From: OLB7 sp966250335
Lineage (GTDB): Bacteria > Bacteroidota > Ignavibacteria > OLB7
Direction of reading: 5' to 3'
Assembly: GCA_966250335.1 (NCBI GenBank)
Contig: CBINGZ010000002.1
Location: forward strand, 124,001-188,000
DNA: 64,000 bases
The notes beneath the pieces are model-generated. The model was not told where the DNA came from. It made no database searches and saw nothing but the letters and a program-made list of their open reading frames with translations. The position numbers and the translations under genes were made by a program. Each line of letters starts with the position of its first letter. Position 1 is the stretch's first letter. Below, one piece after another: positions 33,892 through 42,421 of this stretch.

Positions 33892-35514
33892 CTACCGGAA
33901 CCAGGGCTCGCCGGAATACCCCATGTTCCTCCAGAAGGTCACCCGCCCCAGCCTCTCGAACGGCGGGAAGACATGCATCCCCCCCGCGACGATGTCGACC
34001 CGGCCGTCCCCGTCGATATCCCCCACGTCGGCGGTGATCAGATGTGTCGGAGCCGTTGCGATACCTCGCGGCTCGAACTTCCACTTCCCCTTGTTCTCCA
34101 GCCATATCGCGCTGGCCCGTGTCGTGTCGCTCCAGTCGTTGAACATGCTGACGACGACGATGTCGGGATCGTGGTCGCCGTCCAGGTCGGCCGGCAGAGC
34201 GCGGTACGCCCCATAATATCGCAATACGTCATGGGTCTTGAACTTCATCCCCCCGAGATTCTCCAGGATCTGCACCCCCTGATAGGGACGGGCGAACATC
34301 GTGGGAAGATCCATATTGTCGCCGTTCGTGTAGAGGATGTCGAGATCTCCGTCGGCGTCCAGATCGGCGACCTCGATGCCGGAGGAGCCGTACGACGGCG
34401 TGACCGCCTTGAAGATCATGACCTCACGGAACTTCCCCCTGCCGTCCCCGAGATGCGCCGTCACCTGCTCATGCTCCTGCGCGGTGACCGCGACGATATC
34501 CAGGTTGCCGTCCCCGTCCAGGTCGACGACGGGGGCGTGGATCACCCCGGCCCTGTTCGTGAGCTGATGAAGCGTGTATTCGCCGCCCCGGTTCTCCAGC
34601 CAGGCAAGCCCCCCCGTGTTGATATGCCCATATATCGCAACGGAAAAATCGATATCGCCGTCCCTGTCGAAATCGCCGGGACGGGCGTCGGCCGTGCGGC
34701 CGAGACCGGTAGCGATCCGCTGGGGGATATAGCCCCCCGAGGGGCTCCCCTTCAGCAGAGCCACGCCGCCGAAGAGTGAATCGGTGGGGGTGAGCGAGCC
34801 GAGACAGGCGACGACGATCTCCATGACCCCGTCCCCGTCGATGTCGACCGGCTCGGCATGCCCCGGATAGGGGAGCGGGGCGAGCGTGTCCTCGCGCCAG
34901 TCGGTCCCGGAACGATGTATCCAGGAGAGCGCCGGACTCACGTCGTCGCAGACCAGGATGTCGGCCGCGCCGTCACGATCCAGATCGGTGATCCTGAGAT
35001 TTCCGATCCTCGCAGGACTATCGCGGTCGGATGCAAAACCGATCGCGCGGGAACTGAATGCGATCGGCGACCTGGCGGGGTCCGCCGCCAGCGCCTGCAT
35101 CGTATCACGAGAAAACGTGAAGTAGTAGTGAATCAGATCCATCCACTCCTCGTGGGAGAAGTCGACCATCTTCCGCATCGTCATGATCTCTCCCATGTGC
35201 CCTATCGCCTCCCCCCATCCCTCCTGCGAGAGCATATCGGGCGTCGGAGTCGCATGGCAGATGCCGCACCGTCCCTGCACCTTCGCCTTCCCCCGCCATG
35301 CGGGCTCCGAGAGCTTCACGCGGGCGTTGAGAAAATGCTTCGGCGGCGCCACCTTTCCCTTGGTCGTCTCGTGACACGATGCGCATGGAGTGCGGGGGAA
35401 CGATCGGTTCCCCCCTCCCTCGCCGCGCCCCTCCCGGGCCGCCGCCACGAGCATGAACGGGAGAAGGGAGAGGATCGCGAGAAGAGCGACCCGACCCGTC
35501 GTGAGCTGCTTCAA
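33892..35514 (-). CDS. Diheme cytochrome c fused to FG-GAP/VCBS beta-propeller
   Basis: A 540-residue exported protein. The signal peptide (VALLAILSLLPFMLVAAA) is followed by two c-type heme motifs, CASCH (44-48) and CGICH (83-87), and then from ~165 onward by FG-GAP/VCBS repeats with calcium-binding D-x-D-x-D-G loops (TDLDRDGAADILV, DIDGDGVMEIVV, DFDRDGDIDFSV, DLDGDGNLDIVA, DLDADGDLDILY, DIDGDGRVDIVA). It would be an extracytoplasmic electron-transfer or sensor protein. The start is TTG at 35514, which overlaps the previous gene's stop (TTGA) and has AAGGAA 8 bases before it; no ATG fits the signal peptide. It is translationally coupled to the small cytochrome gene. Confidence 0.87.
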   Translation of the reverse strand: MKQLTTGRVALLAILSLLPFMLVAAAREGRGEGGGNRSFPRTPCASCHETTKGKVAPPKHFLNARVKLSEPAWRGKAKVQGRCGICHATPTPDMLSQEGWGEAIGHMGEIMTMRKMVDFSHEEWMDLIHYYFTFSRDTMQALAADPARSPIAFSSRAIGFASDRDSPARIGNLRITDLDRDGAADILVCDDVSPALSWIHRSGTDWREDTLAPLPYPGHAEPVDIDGDGVMEIVVACLGSLTPTDSLFGGVALLKGSPSGGYIPQRIATGLGRTADARPGDFDRDGDIDFSVAIYGHINTGGLAWLENRGGEYTLHQLTNRAGVIHAPVVDLDGDGNLDIVAVTAQEHEQVTAHLGDGRGKFREVMIFKAVTPSYGSSGIEVADLDADGDLDILYTNGDNMDLPTMFARPYQGVQILENLGGMKFKTHDVLRYYGAYRALPADLDGDHDPDIVVVSMFNDWSDTTRASAIWLENKGKWKFEPRGIATAPTHLITADVGDIDGDGRVDIVAGGMHVFPPFERLGRVTFWRNMGYSGEPWFR

Positions 35515-35927
35515 GGGGTGCTTCCTTGTTTCTTGTTCAGTGCGGAGAGCATGTAGTCGAGCGCACGACCGATGTCGCGGTCGGAAAGAGCTCCGCCCCC
35601 GCCCCTGGGGGGCATCGCGCCGATTCCCGTGATCGTGTTCATGAGAAGCGCCCGGCGTCCCTTTACCGTGCGGGGCGCCCAGTCGACCCTCTCGCCGAGC
35701 CTGGGAGCGCCGTTCGCCCCGAGCTCATGGCAGAGACGGCACTGCGAATTGTAGACCTTGCGTCCCTGCTGGAGCTGTTTCTCGGAGAGCGGTTTGAGGA
35801 TGATCGTGTCGCGGAGTCCCCTCGTTCCCGCGGGAAGAGGCGCCGGAGCGTTGCTCCCGGCCGCGACCAGGACGCCGCAGAAGAGCGTCGCGAAGAGGAG
35901 AAGGGGGGAAATCGACCGGACAATCAT
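35511..35927 (-). CDS. Small exported c-type cytochrome
   Basis: A 138-residue single-heme class I cytochrome c. The signal peptide is ISPLLLFATLFCGVLVAAG. The heme motif is CRLCH (63-67), GAPRLGER follows as in class I cytochromes, and the likely axial methionine is in GAMPPRGG. It is probably periplasmic or membrane-attached and passes electrons to or from its coupled neighbour, a diheme/FG-GAP protein, whose TTG start overlaps this stop by 4 bases. Related proteins include cytochrome cL-type and c-555-type proteins; the redox partner is not determined. Confidence 0.88.
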   Translation of the reverse strand: MIVRSISPLLLFATLFCGVLVAAGSNAPAPLPAGTRGLRDTIILKPLSEKQLQQGRKVYNSQCRLCHELGANGAPRLGERVDWAPRTVKGRRALLMNTITGIGAMPPRGGGGALSDRDIGRALDYMLSALNKKQGSTP

Positions 35928-36021
35928 CGATGGGAGCTCTCGATTTTGACCCTGGGGGAGCGATGCTGCTCCGGTTGAGTAGGACGAACGGAGGAGCCTC
36001 GGGATTGCGGAAAATACGTCA

Positions 36022-36055
36022 AGCGCCGGTGAATCGCGAAGAATTCACCGGCGCT
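36022..36055 (-). terminator. Hairpin after the M61 peptidase gene
   Basis: A perfect 13-bp stem AGCGCCGGTGAAT / ATTCACCGGCGCT with an 8-base loop begins 22 bases past the M61 stop. On the minus strand it is followed by TTGACGTATTTTCC, a weak U-rich tail. Confidence 0.65.
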
Positions 36056-36077
36056 ATCGTTTGTCCGGCTCCGATTT

Positions 36078-37907
36078 CTACGAGCCGAGGATCGCCCGCC
36101 GGATCTCGAGCGCCGTTCCCGTCGCCTTCGTGTCGAGTCCCAGCACCTCCACCTTGACCTCCGTCCCGTGAAGGACGATCGGCGTCTCCATCCGGTTTCC
36201 GCCGCGATCGACGGCGAACGAAAGCCCGGAGGGGGGCATCTGCGCGGCGATGTAGGGGGCCGCCTGCACGGGGAACGCGCTGAAGAGGAGCGGCTGATTT
36301 CCCCCGAGGATCTCCGTCAGAATATCCCCCGACTTCAACCCCATCTTGTCGAACGAACCTCCGGGGGTGACGCTCGAGATCCGCCACCCCTTCGGGTCGG
36401 CCTCGAACTCGGCGCCGAAGGAGGTCACCGTCTCGCTCATCTCCTGCACGGCAAGCCCGACCTTCCCCAGAATCCTGTCGAACGGCAGAGGCTCACGTCC
36501 CGATATGTATCGATTGTAGAAGTCGGCGAGCTTCGCTCCGGTCGCCCCTTCCATCAGGGGGATGATCTCCTCGTCGGTGAAGGTCGCGCCGCTCTTGCCG
36601 TACGTTTCGTTGAGGAACCGCATCGCATCGTCGAGCGATTTTTTATTACCGGTCTGGAGACGGATCTCGGCGTCCAGAAGGAACGCGAGGAGGGGCCCCT
36701 TGGAGTAGAGATCGAGGATCTGGAGCGTGGGGACCTCGGCGATCTTGTAGCTCAGATCGGTCATCGACTCCCGCTGCGCGTTGACCCCATAGCGCTTTCT
36801 CCCCTGGTCGAGATCCCTGACGAACTCCTCGGCGGAGGATATCCCGCTCCGGGCCAGCAGCACCTTCGCGTAGTATTCGGTGATCCCCTCGGCGAACCAG
36901 AGGGAGCGGGTGCGGGGCGGGTTCTGATAGTCGAAGGGACCGAGCGTGTTGACATGGATCCGCTTCGGGGACCAGGTATGCCAGTACTCGTGCGCCGTCA
37001 CATGGACCAGCCCCTGCGCGATCTCAACGCCGGTGTAGGGCATCCGGTAGGTGGAGCTGTTCCGATGCTCGAGCGCGCCGAAGAGGTAATCCCCCTCCCG
37101 CTGCTGGACCAGATAGTACTGGAAGATGTACTGCTTGTACGGCATCTCGCCGAAGAAATCGCTCATCACCTCCACGATCTTCGTGGCGGAGTCGATCAGC
37201 CCCCTGACCTCGGCCGGGTCGACCTCCTCCGGCGCGGTGATCGTGATGATATGCGGCTTCCCCTTGACCTTGAACTCGAACCGCTGGAACTTCCCCATCT
37301 GCACCGGGGCGTCGACCAGTTCGTCGTAGTCGGCGGCGACATATCGCGAGCCTTCCTTGTCGAGTCCGACCGTTATATCCCAGCCGGAGGGAACCTTGTA
37401 GTCGACGTCGTACGGGATATCCTTGTAGCCGGCGGGATAGCCGAAGAGCGCCGGGGTGTTGGCGAACGCCAGGTTCGGCTCGATGTCGCTCAGACCGAAC
37501 CACGCCGAGTTGTCGACCCCCTCGATGTCGCGCACCTGGTAGGCGATCTCCAGATCACCTCGTGCCCCGATAATCCTGAACGTGTCGCTCCCCAGGCGCT
37601 CCACCCTGAGCGCCCCGGCCTTGCCGGAGGTCGCGGTGAAGTCCGTGACGTACTGCCCGAAGTTGACGATGTCGTACGCCCCCGGGCCCCAGATCGGGAA
37701 GAGAAAGTTAATCGTGTCACGATTGATATTTCTGAGCGTTCCTGCAACGTGGAACTTCTCGGAGGCGGGATCGGGGATGGAGACCCGGTAGCTGACCGAA
37801 GCGGCGGAGCTCTCTCCTCCGGCACGGGCCGTCGATCCGGAGGAGGCGCAGCCGGTAACGAGAGCCAGAGCGGCGGCGGCGGGAAGAAGAAACAGGCGAA
37901 GGTTCAT
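36078..37907 (-). CDS. M61-family (glycyl aminopeptidase-like) zinc peptidase lipoprotein
   Basis: A 609-residue predicted lipoprotein (lipobox LVTGC, C20). Residues ~38-240 are the beta-rich N-domain of M61 peptidases. The metal site is HEYWH (306-310), an HExxH motif, with E340 in WFAEGITEYY as the likely third ligand. A C-terminal PDZ-like domain (~500-590) contains ISSVTPGGSFDKMGLKSGD (in part) and DILTEI. M61 enzymes remove N-terminal glycine or similar residues from peptides. Lipidation puts it at a membrane in the periplasm or on the surface. The start overlaps the end of the upstream ComB-like gene by 4 bases (ATGA), so the two are coupled. Confidence 0.92.
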   Translation of the reverse strand: MNLRLFLLPAAAALALVTGCASSGSTARAGGESSAASVSYRVSIPDPASEKFHVAGTLRNINRDTINFLFPIWGPGAYDIVNFGQYVTDFTATSGKAGALRVERLGSDTFRIIGARGDLEIAYQVRDIEGVDNSAWFGLSDIEPNLAFANTPALFGYPAGYKDIPYDVDYKVPSGWDITVGLDKEGSRYVAADYDELVDAPVQMGKFQRFEFKVKGKPHIITITAPEEVDPAEVRGLIDSATKIVEVMSDFFGEMPYKQYIFQYYLVQQREGDYLFGALEHRNSSTYRMPYTGVEIAQGLVHVTAHEYWHTWSPKRIHVNTLGPFDYQNPPRTRSLWFAEGITEYYAKVLLARSGISSAEEFVRDLDQGRKRYGVNAQRESMTDLSYKIAEVPTLQILDLYSKGPLLAFLLDAEIRLQTGNKKSLDDAMRFLNETYGKSGATFTDEEIIPLMEGATGAKLADFYNRYISGREPLPFDRILGKVGLAVQEMSETVTSFGAEFEADPKGWRISSVTPGGSFDKMGLKSGDILTEILGGNQPLLFSAFPVQAAPYIAAQMPPSGLSFAVDRGGNRMETPIVLHGTEVKVEVLGLDTKATGTALEIRRAILGS

Positions 37908-38698
37908 ACTGAATGATCGGATTGAAGGGTTCCGGAGAATGTGAGCGGATCGAGCAGCCGTCCTGCCTCCAGAACCGGCGCCGTATCGTAACAGTCGAGC
38001 CGCGACGCGTGGACCACATCGTGGAGAAATCCCTTCTCCCTGAGCTCTCTTCCGCTGCCGCAGTCGGCGATGATTCGGGAAAGATCCCCCCGAAGTTGCA
38101 TGAAGGCGGCTCTGCAGACCACGGCTTCGGGAGAAAGTTCACGGTCGAGCCCCGCCAGAACCGCTCCGGCTCCCAGATAATCCTCGATCGCGACCCGCAT
38201 CCCCTCATCCTGGAAGGGAGTCCACCAGCGCTCGCCGCAGGCGATCACGGTGACGGTCGCGCCGGTCCGTTCCATCTCCGCCGAAACGGCGCGGGCGACG
38301 GCCGAGGCGTTCACCAGTGAGGCGACGTAGAGACGGCCTCCCGAGGCCGCCGCGCGGCTGCAGACGGCGCCGTTCGGGGAACCGAGCGCCACGACCCGCC
38401 CCGGCTCCATGCCGAGAAAGGTGACGGGAGAAAGAGAGAACGATCCGGGGCCCGAGGCCTGGCGACGACCGACGGCGGCGATCGCTCCCTGCCCGGCGGC
38501 GACCTCGGCCGCCTGTTCCGCGTCGGCACAGGGGATGATCGCTCCTCCGTGCGCCGTCGCCGTGGCGACTGCGGTGGAGAAGCTGAGGAGGTCGACGACG
38601 ACGGTGATTCCTCCGGCGTCGGCTGCATCGCGGGCGCCGCGCCGTCCCCAGACGAGGCGGCAGCGGAAACCGGACTGATCGAACGGGTCGGTATGCAT
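37904..38698 (-). CDS. 2-phosphosulfolactate phosphatase (ComB) family protein
   Basis: A 264-residue protein of the ComB family, known from the coenzyme M route, where it dephosphorylates 2-phosphosulfolactate. The N-terminal VVVDLLSFSTAVATA matches the family signature (D in the place of the metal-binding acid), IACGERW is the middle motif and DVVHASRLDCYDTAPVL the C-terminal one. Homologues are common in bacteria without coenzyme M, and are thought to work in sulfolactate or related metabolism; the substrate here is unknown. It overlaps the M61 peptidase gene by 4 bases (ATGA), an odd pairing. ATG at 38698. Confidence 0.85.
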   Translation of the reverse strand: MHTDPFDQSGFRCRLVWGRRGARDAADAGGITVVVDLLSFSTAVATATAHGGAIIPCADAEQAAEVAAGQGAIAAVGRRQASGPGSFSLSPVTFLGMEPGRVVALGSPNGAVCSRAAASGGRLYVASLVNASAVARAVSAEMERTGATVTVIACGERWWTPFQDEGMRVAIEDYLGAGAVLAGLDRELSPEAVVCRAAFMQLRGDLSRIIADCGSGRELREKGFLHDVVHASRLDCYDTAPVLEAGRLLDPLTFSGTLQSDHSV

Positions 38699-38716
38699 CG
38701 GATGGTCCTTATAACG

Positions 38717-38748
38717 AAGCGGGCCGGACGATGAGGTCCGGCCCGCTT
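38717..38748 (-). terminator. Hairpin between thioredoxin-like and ComB-like genes
   Basis: A perfect 13-bp stem AAGCGGGCCGGAC / GTCCGGCCCGCTT with a 6-base loop, 19 bases past the thioredoxin-like stop. The tail (CGTTAT on the minus strand) is poor, so termination may be incomplete. It would separate that gene from the downstream ComB-like gene. Confidence 0.6.
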
Positions 38749-38767
38749 AACATACGCCGTTCGGCGA

Positions 38768-39271
38768 TTACTGCTTCTTGTAGTTTTCCCACTCGGTCGT
38801 CTTGTAGTGTCCCTCTCCCAGGAACGTAAGGAGCTTCAGGAAGTCCTCGGGCCCGAAATATCCGGCGACCACGGTCAGCACCTCCCCCTCCTCCGTGAAG
38901 AAGGCGGTGGCGGGATAGCCGCTGATGCCGAGACTGCGGGAGAACTCGCGGTAGCTCATCTCCTTCCCCTTGAAGGTGATCTTCCCTTCCTTGTCCGGGT
39001 TCATCTTGCCGGCGACGAACTTGGAGGCCATATACTCCCTGACCGCGGGATCGCTGTAGGTGGCCTTGTCCATCCTCTTGCACCATCCGCACCAGTCGGT
39101 ATAGACATCCAGCAGGACCATTTTCTTCATGCTGGCTCCTTCGGCCATCGCCTCGCCGATCGTCTTCCAGGCGATCTCATCCTTCGCCTCCTGCTCTCCG
39201 GCGGTAACCGTGACGGCCAGCAGAAGAGCGCCCAGAGCCCCGACCCCGACCACGCCCGTAATCGTTTTCAT
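38768..39271 (-). CDS. Exported thioredoxin-like protein
   Basis: A 167-residue protein with a signal peptide (GVVGVGALGALLLAVTVTAG) and a thioredoxin fold of the Thioredoxin_7/DUF255 group. The redox-active site is WCGWCKRM with C61 and C64, and the cis-proline loop is GISGYPATAFF. Instead of the usual acidic spacing, an inserted FKGKEMSYREFSR segment is present between strand 2 and the cis-proline, as in related SoxW/DsbD-gamma-like proteins. It probably acts as a periplasmic disulfide reductase or thiol-disulfide carrier, perhaps for cytochrome c maturation given the cytochromes 4 kb away. Located 58 bases from the next upstream gene. Confidence 0.88.
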   Translation of the reverse strand: MKTITGVVGVGALGALLLAVTVTAGEQEAKDEIAWKTIGEAMAEGASMKKMVLLDVYTDWCGWCKRMDKATYSDPAVREYMASKFVAGKMNPDKEGKITFKGKEMSYREFSRSLGISGYPATAFFTEEGEVLTVVAGYFGPEDFLKLLTFLGEGHYKTTEWENYKKQ

Positions 39272-39329
39272 GTGAGTGAAAGATTGTATGTAGGAATATC
39301 GCTTAGCATCTGTTTCCGATTCCCTCCCC

Positions 39330-40604
39330 TTACGTTTTCTGTTTCTTCTTCTTGGCGGAGGGGAAGAGAATATTGTTGAGAATCAACCGGTAGCCGGGCG
39401 AATTCTTATGCAGCGACAGATCGGTGGGAGGATCGTTCACGGCGTGCTGGTAATCCTCCGGATCGTGGCCGCCGTAGAACGTGAACGTTCCGCGCCCCAG
39501 GTTGCCGGTAATATATTTCACTTCGTCGGTTCCGTCGCGCTCCCCGAGGACGGTGACCTCCTTCCTGATGAACTTCTTATGGAAGGCCGTCGTCTGCCCC
39601 AGGAATCCGGGGACCACCGCCGTGTGGCACTGCGTGAGCATGCTCGGGACCGGATCGTACTTCGCCGAGAAATCGAACAGGGTGAAGTAGTCGGTCTCGG
39701 CGGTCGACGTCAGCCCGGACTGGACGTCGATATCGGAATACTCGTAGATGTAGGGATTCATCTCGAGCGTGAAATTCTCGAACGCGATCGTCTGGCTGAA
39801 ATCGAGCCCCTCCTGGGCGTTCATCGCCGGGGGGTCGCCGTCGAACATGACGTCGCAGATATCGGTGTTGCGCGCGGCCAGAGCGATATCGTAAGTGTCG
39901 GTGGCGGAGCACATGGCGAAGAGGAAGCCTCCCTTTCCGACATATTTCTTCAGTTCCTCGGCCACCGCCAGCTTCAGTTCCGACACCTTCTTGAAACCGA
40001 GTTCCATCGCAGTGCGTTCCAGCATCGCCACCTGCTGGATATACCAGGGAGCGTTGGCGAAACTGGCGTAGAATTTACCGTACTGACCGGTAAAATCCTC
40101 GTGGTGCAGATGAATCCAGTCGTACTTCGATAGTTTTCCCTCCAGCACCTCCTTGTCCCATACCTTCTCGTACGGGATCTCGGCGTACTGCATCACCATC
40201 GTCACCGCATCGTCCCACGGCTGGAAGGTGGGGGGAACGTAGACGGCGATCTTCGGAGCCTGCTCCAGCCGCACCACATCCATGTTGTTCCCCTCCGCCT
40301 GCACGTCGCTGTAGATGGCGGCCGCCTGGGCGCCGCTGATCGGCTCCATGTCGACGCCCCGGATACGGCATTCGGCGGCCGTGTTCTCGGCGTAGTCGAG
40401 CATGAACGAGCCGCCGCGATAGTTCAGCAGCCAGTCGACATGAAGGTTCTTGGTGAGCGCCCAGTAGGCGATCCCGTATGCCTTCAGATGGTCCGACTGG
40501 TTGCGGTCCATCGGTATCAGAATCTTCGACTGCGCCAGGGCCGGAACGGCGCCGACGGCCAGGAGCATAAGAACGGCGAGGAGCCGGAGGAGTGTGCGAT
40601 TCAT
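39330..40604 (-). CDS. Exported protein of Bacteroidota family often named asparagine synthetase B
   Basis: A 424-residue protein with a signal peptide (LLRLLAVLMLLAVGAVPALAQ). It belongs to a widespread Bacteroidota family recognised by KILIPMDRNQSDHLKAYGIAYW (in part), DWLLNYRGGSFML and WIHLHHEDFTGQYGKFY (in part). Database entries call it asparagine synthetase B, but I see no N-terminal catalytic cysteine or synthetase motif, and the protein is exported, so that name is not supported. It has a class-I glutamine amidotransferase-like flavour (FLFAMCSATDT with cysteine near residue 231). Function unknown. The C-terminus is lysine-rich (AKKKKQKT). ATG at 40604 is preferred to the GTG at 40610. 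Confidence 0.75.
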   Translation of the reverse strand: MNRTLLRLLAVLMLLAVGAVPALAQSKILIPMDRNQSDHLKAYGIAYWALTKNLHVDWLLNYRGGSFMLDYAENTAAECRIRGVDMEPISGAQAAAIYSDVQAEGNNMDVVRLEQAPKIAVYVPPTFQPWDDAVTMVMQYAEIPYEKVWDKEVLEGKLSKYDWIHLHHEDFTGQYGKFYASFANAPWYIQQVAMLERTAMELGFKKVSELKLAVAEELKKYVGKGGFLFAMCSATDTYDIALAARNTDICDVMFDGDPPAMNAQEGLDFSQTIAFENFTLEMNPYIYEYSDIDVQSGLTSTAETDYFTLFDFSAKYDPVPSMLTQCHTAVVPGFLGQTTAFHKKFIRKEVTVLGERDGTDEVKYITGNLGRGTFTFYGGHDPEDYQHAVNDPPTDLSLHKNSPGYRLILNNILFPSAKKKKQKT

Positions 40605-40770
40605 TCTCACTTCTCTTCAACATTACGAAGTACGAGGTCGGGGAGCACGATCACGATCGCGTACCATACGACCGATCATCCCCGCCCTGAATTGCCGTAC
40701 CCGCCGGGGACGACATACCTACACAACTTCGGCGACCCGTTCAACGGGAAAATCTCTCCACTCCTTCAGC

Positions 40771-42156
40771 TCAGTCGTCCGCCGTCGTCAGTTCGACCGG
40801 CAGAAACTCGATCGTCGTCGCTCCCGCCACCGCCAGCAGATGCTCCACATGATCGATCACCTTCGGGCTGAAGCGGAGGGTCATGTAGAGATATTCGTTG
40901 CCGAACTTCTTCTCGATCACATCCGCGTAGTCGTGGATCTTCGCAAGCTGATAGTAGTTGCCGATCGGCACCTGGATCGACCGCTCGGTGAGGGTCGTCT
41001 CGATCGCCTCGGTCAGCTTCTCGCGCAGCCCGGAGATGTTCAGTCCCCGCTCGGCCGAGACGACGATCGAATCGGGATAGCGCTCGCGCAGGTCGGAGAT
41101 GATCTCCGCCCCCGGTTGCAGCAGGTCCGCCTTGTTGAAGACCATGATCGTCGGCATGCCGGCCGCGTCGATCGCCGTGAGGGTCTCCTGCACCACGGAG
41201 ATCTGCTCGAAGATCGAGGGGGAGGAGACATCGACCACATGCAGCAGCAGATCCGCCTCCTTCAGCTCGGCGAGCGTGGAACGGAAACTGGCGATCAGGT
41301 TCGAGGGGAGCTTCCTGATGAACCCGACGGTGTCGGAGAGAAGCGCCTTCCGTCCCTGTTCCAGCTCGATCAGCCTGACCGTGGTGTCGAGCGTGGCGAA
41401 GAGCCTGTCCTCGGCGTGGACGTCGGCCCCGGAGAGCTCCCGCATCAGCGTCGATTTTCCGGCGTTGGTGTAGCCGACCAGGGCGATCCTGAAGAGTTCG
41501 GCGCGCCCCTTCCGCTGCGTCTCCCGCTGCGTCTCGATCTTCTCCAGCTTTTCGCGGAGATGGGCGATGCGCGTGCGGATCATGCGGCGGTCGGTTTCGA
41601 TCTGCGTTTCACCCGGCCCCTTGGTGCCGATCCCGCCGAACTGCTTCGACAGGTGGGTCCATTGACGGGTCAGGCGGGTCATCATGTACTGGAGCTGGGC
41701 CAGCTCCACCTGGGTGCGGGATTCGCTGGAACGGGCATGTTTGGCGAAGATGTCCAGAATCAGACCGCTTCGGTCGACGATCTTCCGCTCGATCATCCGT
41801 TCCAGATTTCGGGCCTGCATGGGGGAGAGATCGGCGTCGAAGACCACCAGATTGATATCCTCCTCCTCCACGAGCGCCTTCAGTTCCTCCACCTTCCCCT
41901 TGCCGATGTAATACGCGCCATCCTGCCGTGGAAGCCCCTGAATCATCTTCAGGACCGTCTCGGCGCCGGCCGTATCTACCAGCATTTCGAGTTCGTGGAG
42001 GTGTTCAAGAGCTTCCTCCCGACTGATCGGGTAGGTCGCCAGCCCCACCAGCACCGCGCGCTCTCGCCCGTAGTGGGCGACCGTGTGAATCTTCTGTTCT
42101 GTCAAGTCTATGAATGTCCCGTTGAGAATATGTGCGCCCGTAGGACGCTTCGACAT
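40771..42156 (-). CDS. hflX: Ribosome-associated GTPase HflX
   Basis: A 461-residue GTPase. The N-terminal HflX domain (YIGKGKVEELKAL, FDADLSPMQARNLE, SRTQVELAQLQYM) is followed by a coiled linker (GPGETQIETDRRMIR) and the G domain: GYTNAGKST (G1), DTVGFIRKLP (G3) and NKADLL (G4). HflX splits stalled or stressed ribosomes and is often heat-responsive. Its length is normal. It reads alone between unrelated genes with 170-260-base gaps on each side, so it is likely monocistronic. The ATG at 42156 fits the family start. Confidence 0.94.
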   Translation of the reverse strand: MSKRPTGAHILNGTFIDLTEQKIHTVAHYGRERAVLVGLATYPISREEALEHLHELEMLVDTAGAETVLKMIQGLPRQDGAYYIGKGKVEELKALVEEEDINLVVFDADLSPMQARNLERMIERKIVDRSGLILDIFAKHARSSESRTQVELAQLQYMMTRLTRQWTHLSKQFGGIGTKGPGETQIETDRRMIRTRIAHLREKLEKIETQRETQRKGRAELFRIALVGYTNAGKSTLMRELSGADVHAEDRLFATLDTTVRLIELEQGRKALLSDTVGFIRKLPSNLIASFRSTLAELKEADLLLHVVDVSSPSIFEQISVVQETLTAIDAAGMPTIMVFNKADLLQPGAEIISDLRERYPDSIVVSAERGLNISGLREKLTEAIETTLTERSIQVPIGNYYQLAKIHDYADVIEKKFGNEYLYMTLRFSPKVIDHVEHLLAVAGATTIEFLPVELTTADD

Positions 42157-42421
42157 CGAATACTAACAACCGGAGCCGGAATATGTTACCGGACCCGGCG
42201 ACGTTTCGCACAGATGGGAGACGATTCCGATACGCGGTTAGTGGGGTGAATGTCGGCCGATACGGGGATGATGTGGGGAAGAATCCGATTTGCTGCACAA
42301 CGAACGAACCAACCAACCCGAAAATCGATACGAGGGGGAGAGAATCAGGAGGGGAAGGAGGAATGAAACGGCGCCCCCCGACTGCGGCCCCCTCACAACA
42401 GGGGCCGCTTGAGAACGAGGA

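Noticed and set aside
39330..40604. Asparagine synthetase B function for the exported protein
   Set aside because: The protein has a signal peptide and lacks the N-terminal catalytic cysteine and synthetase motifs. The name is inherited in databases and is not supported by the sequence.
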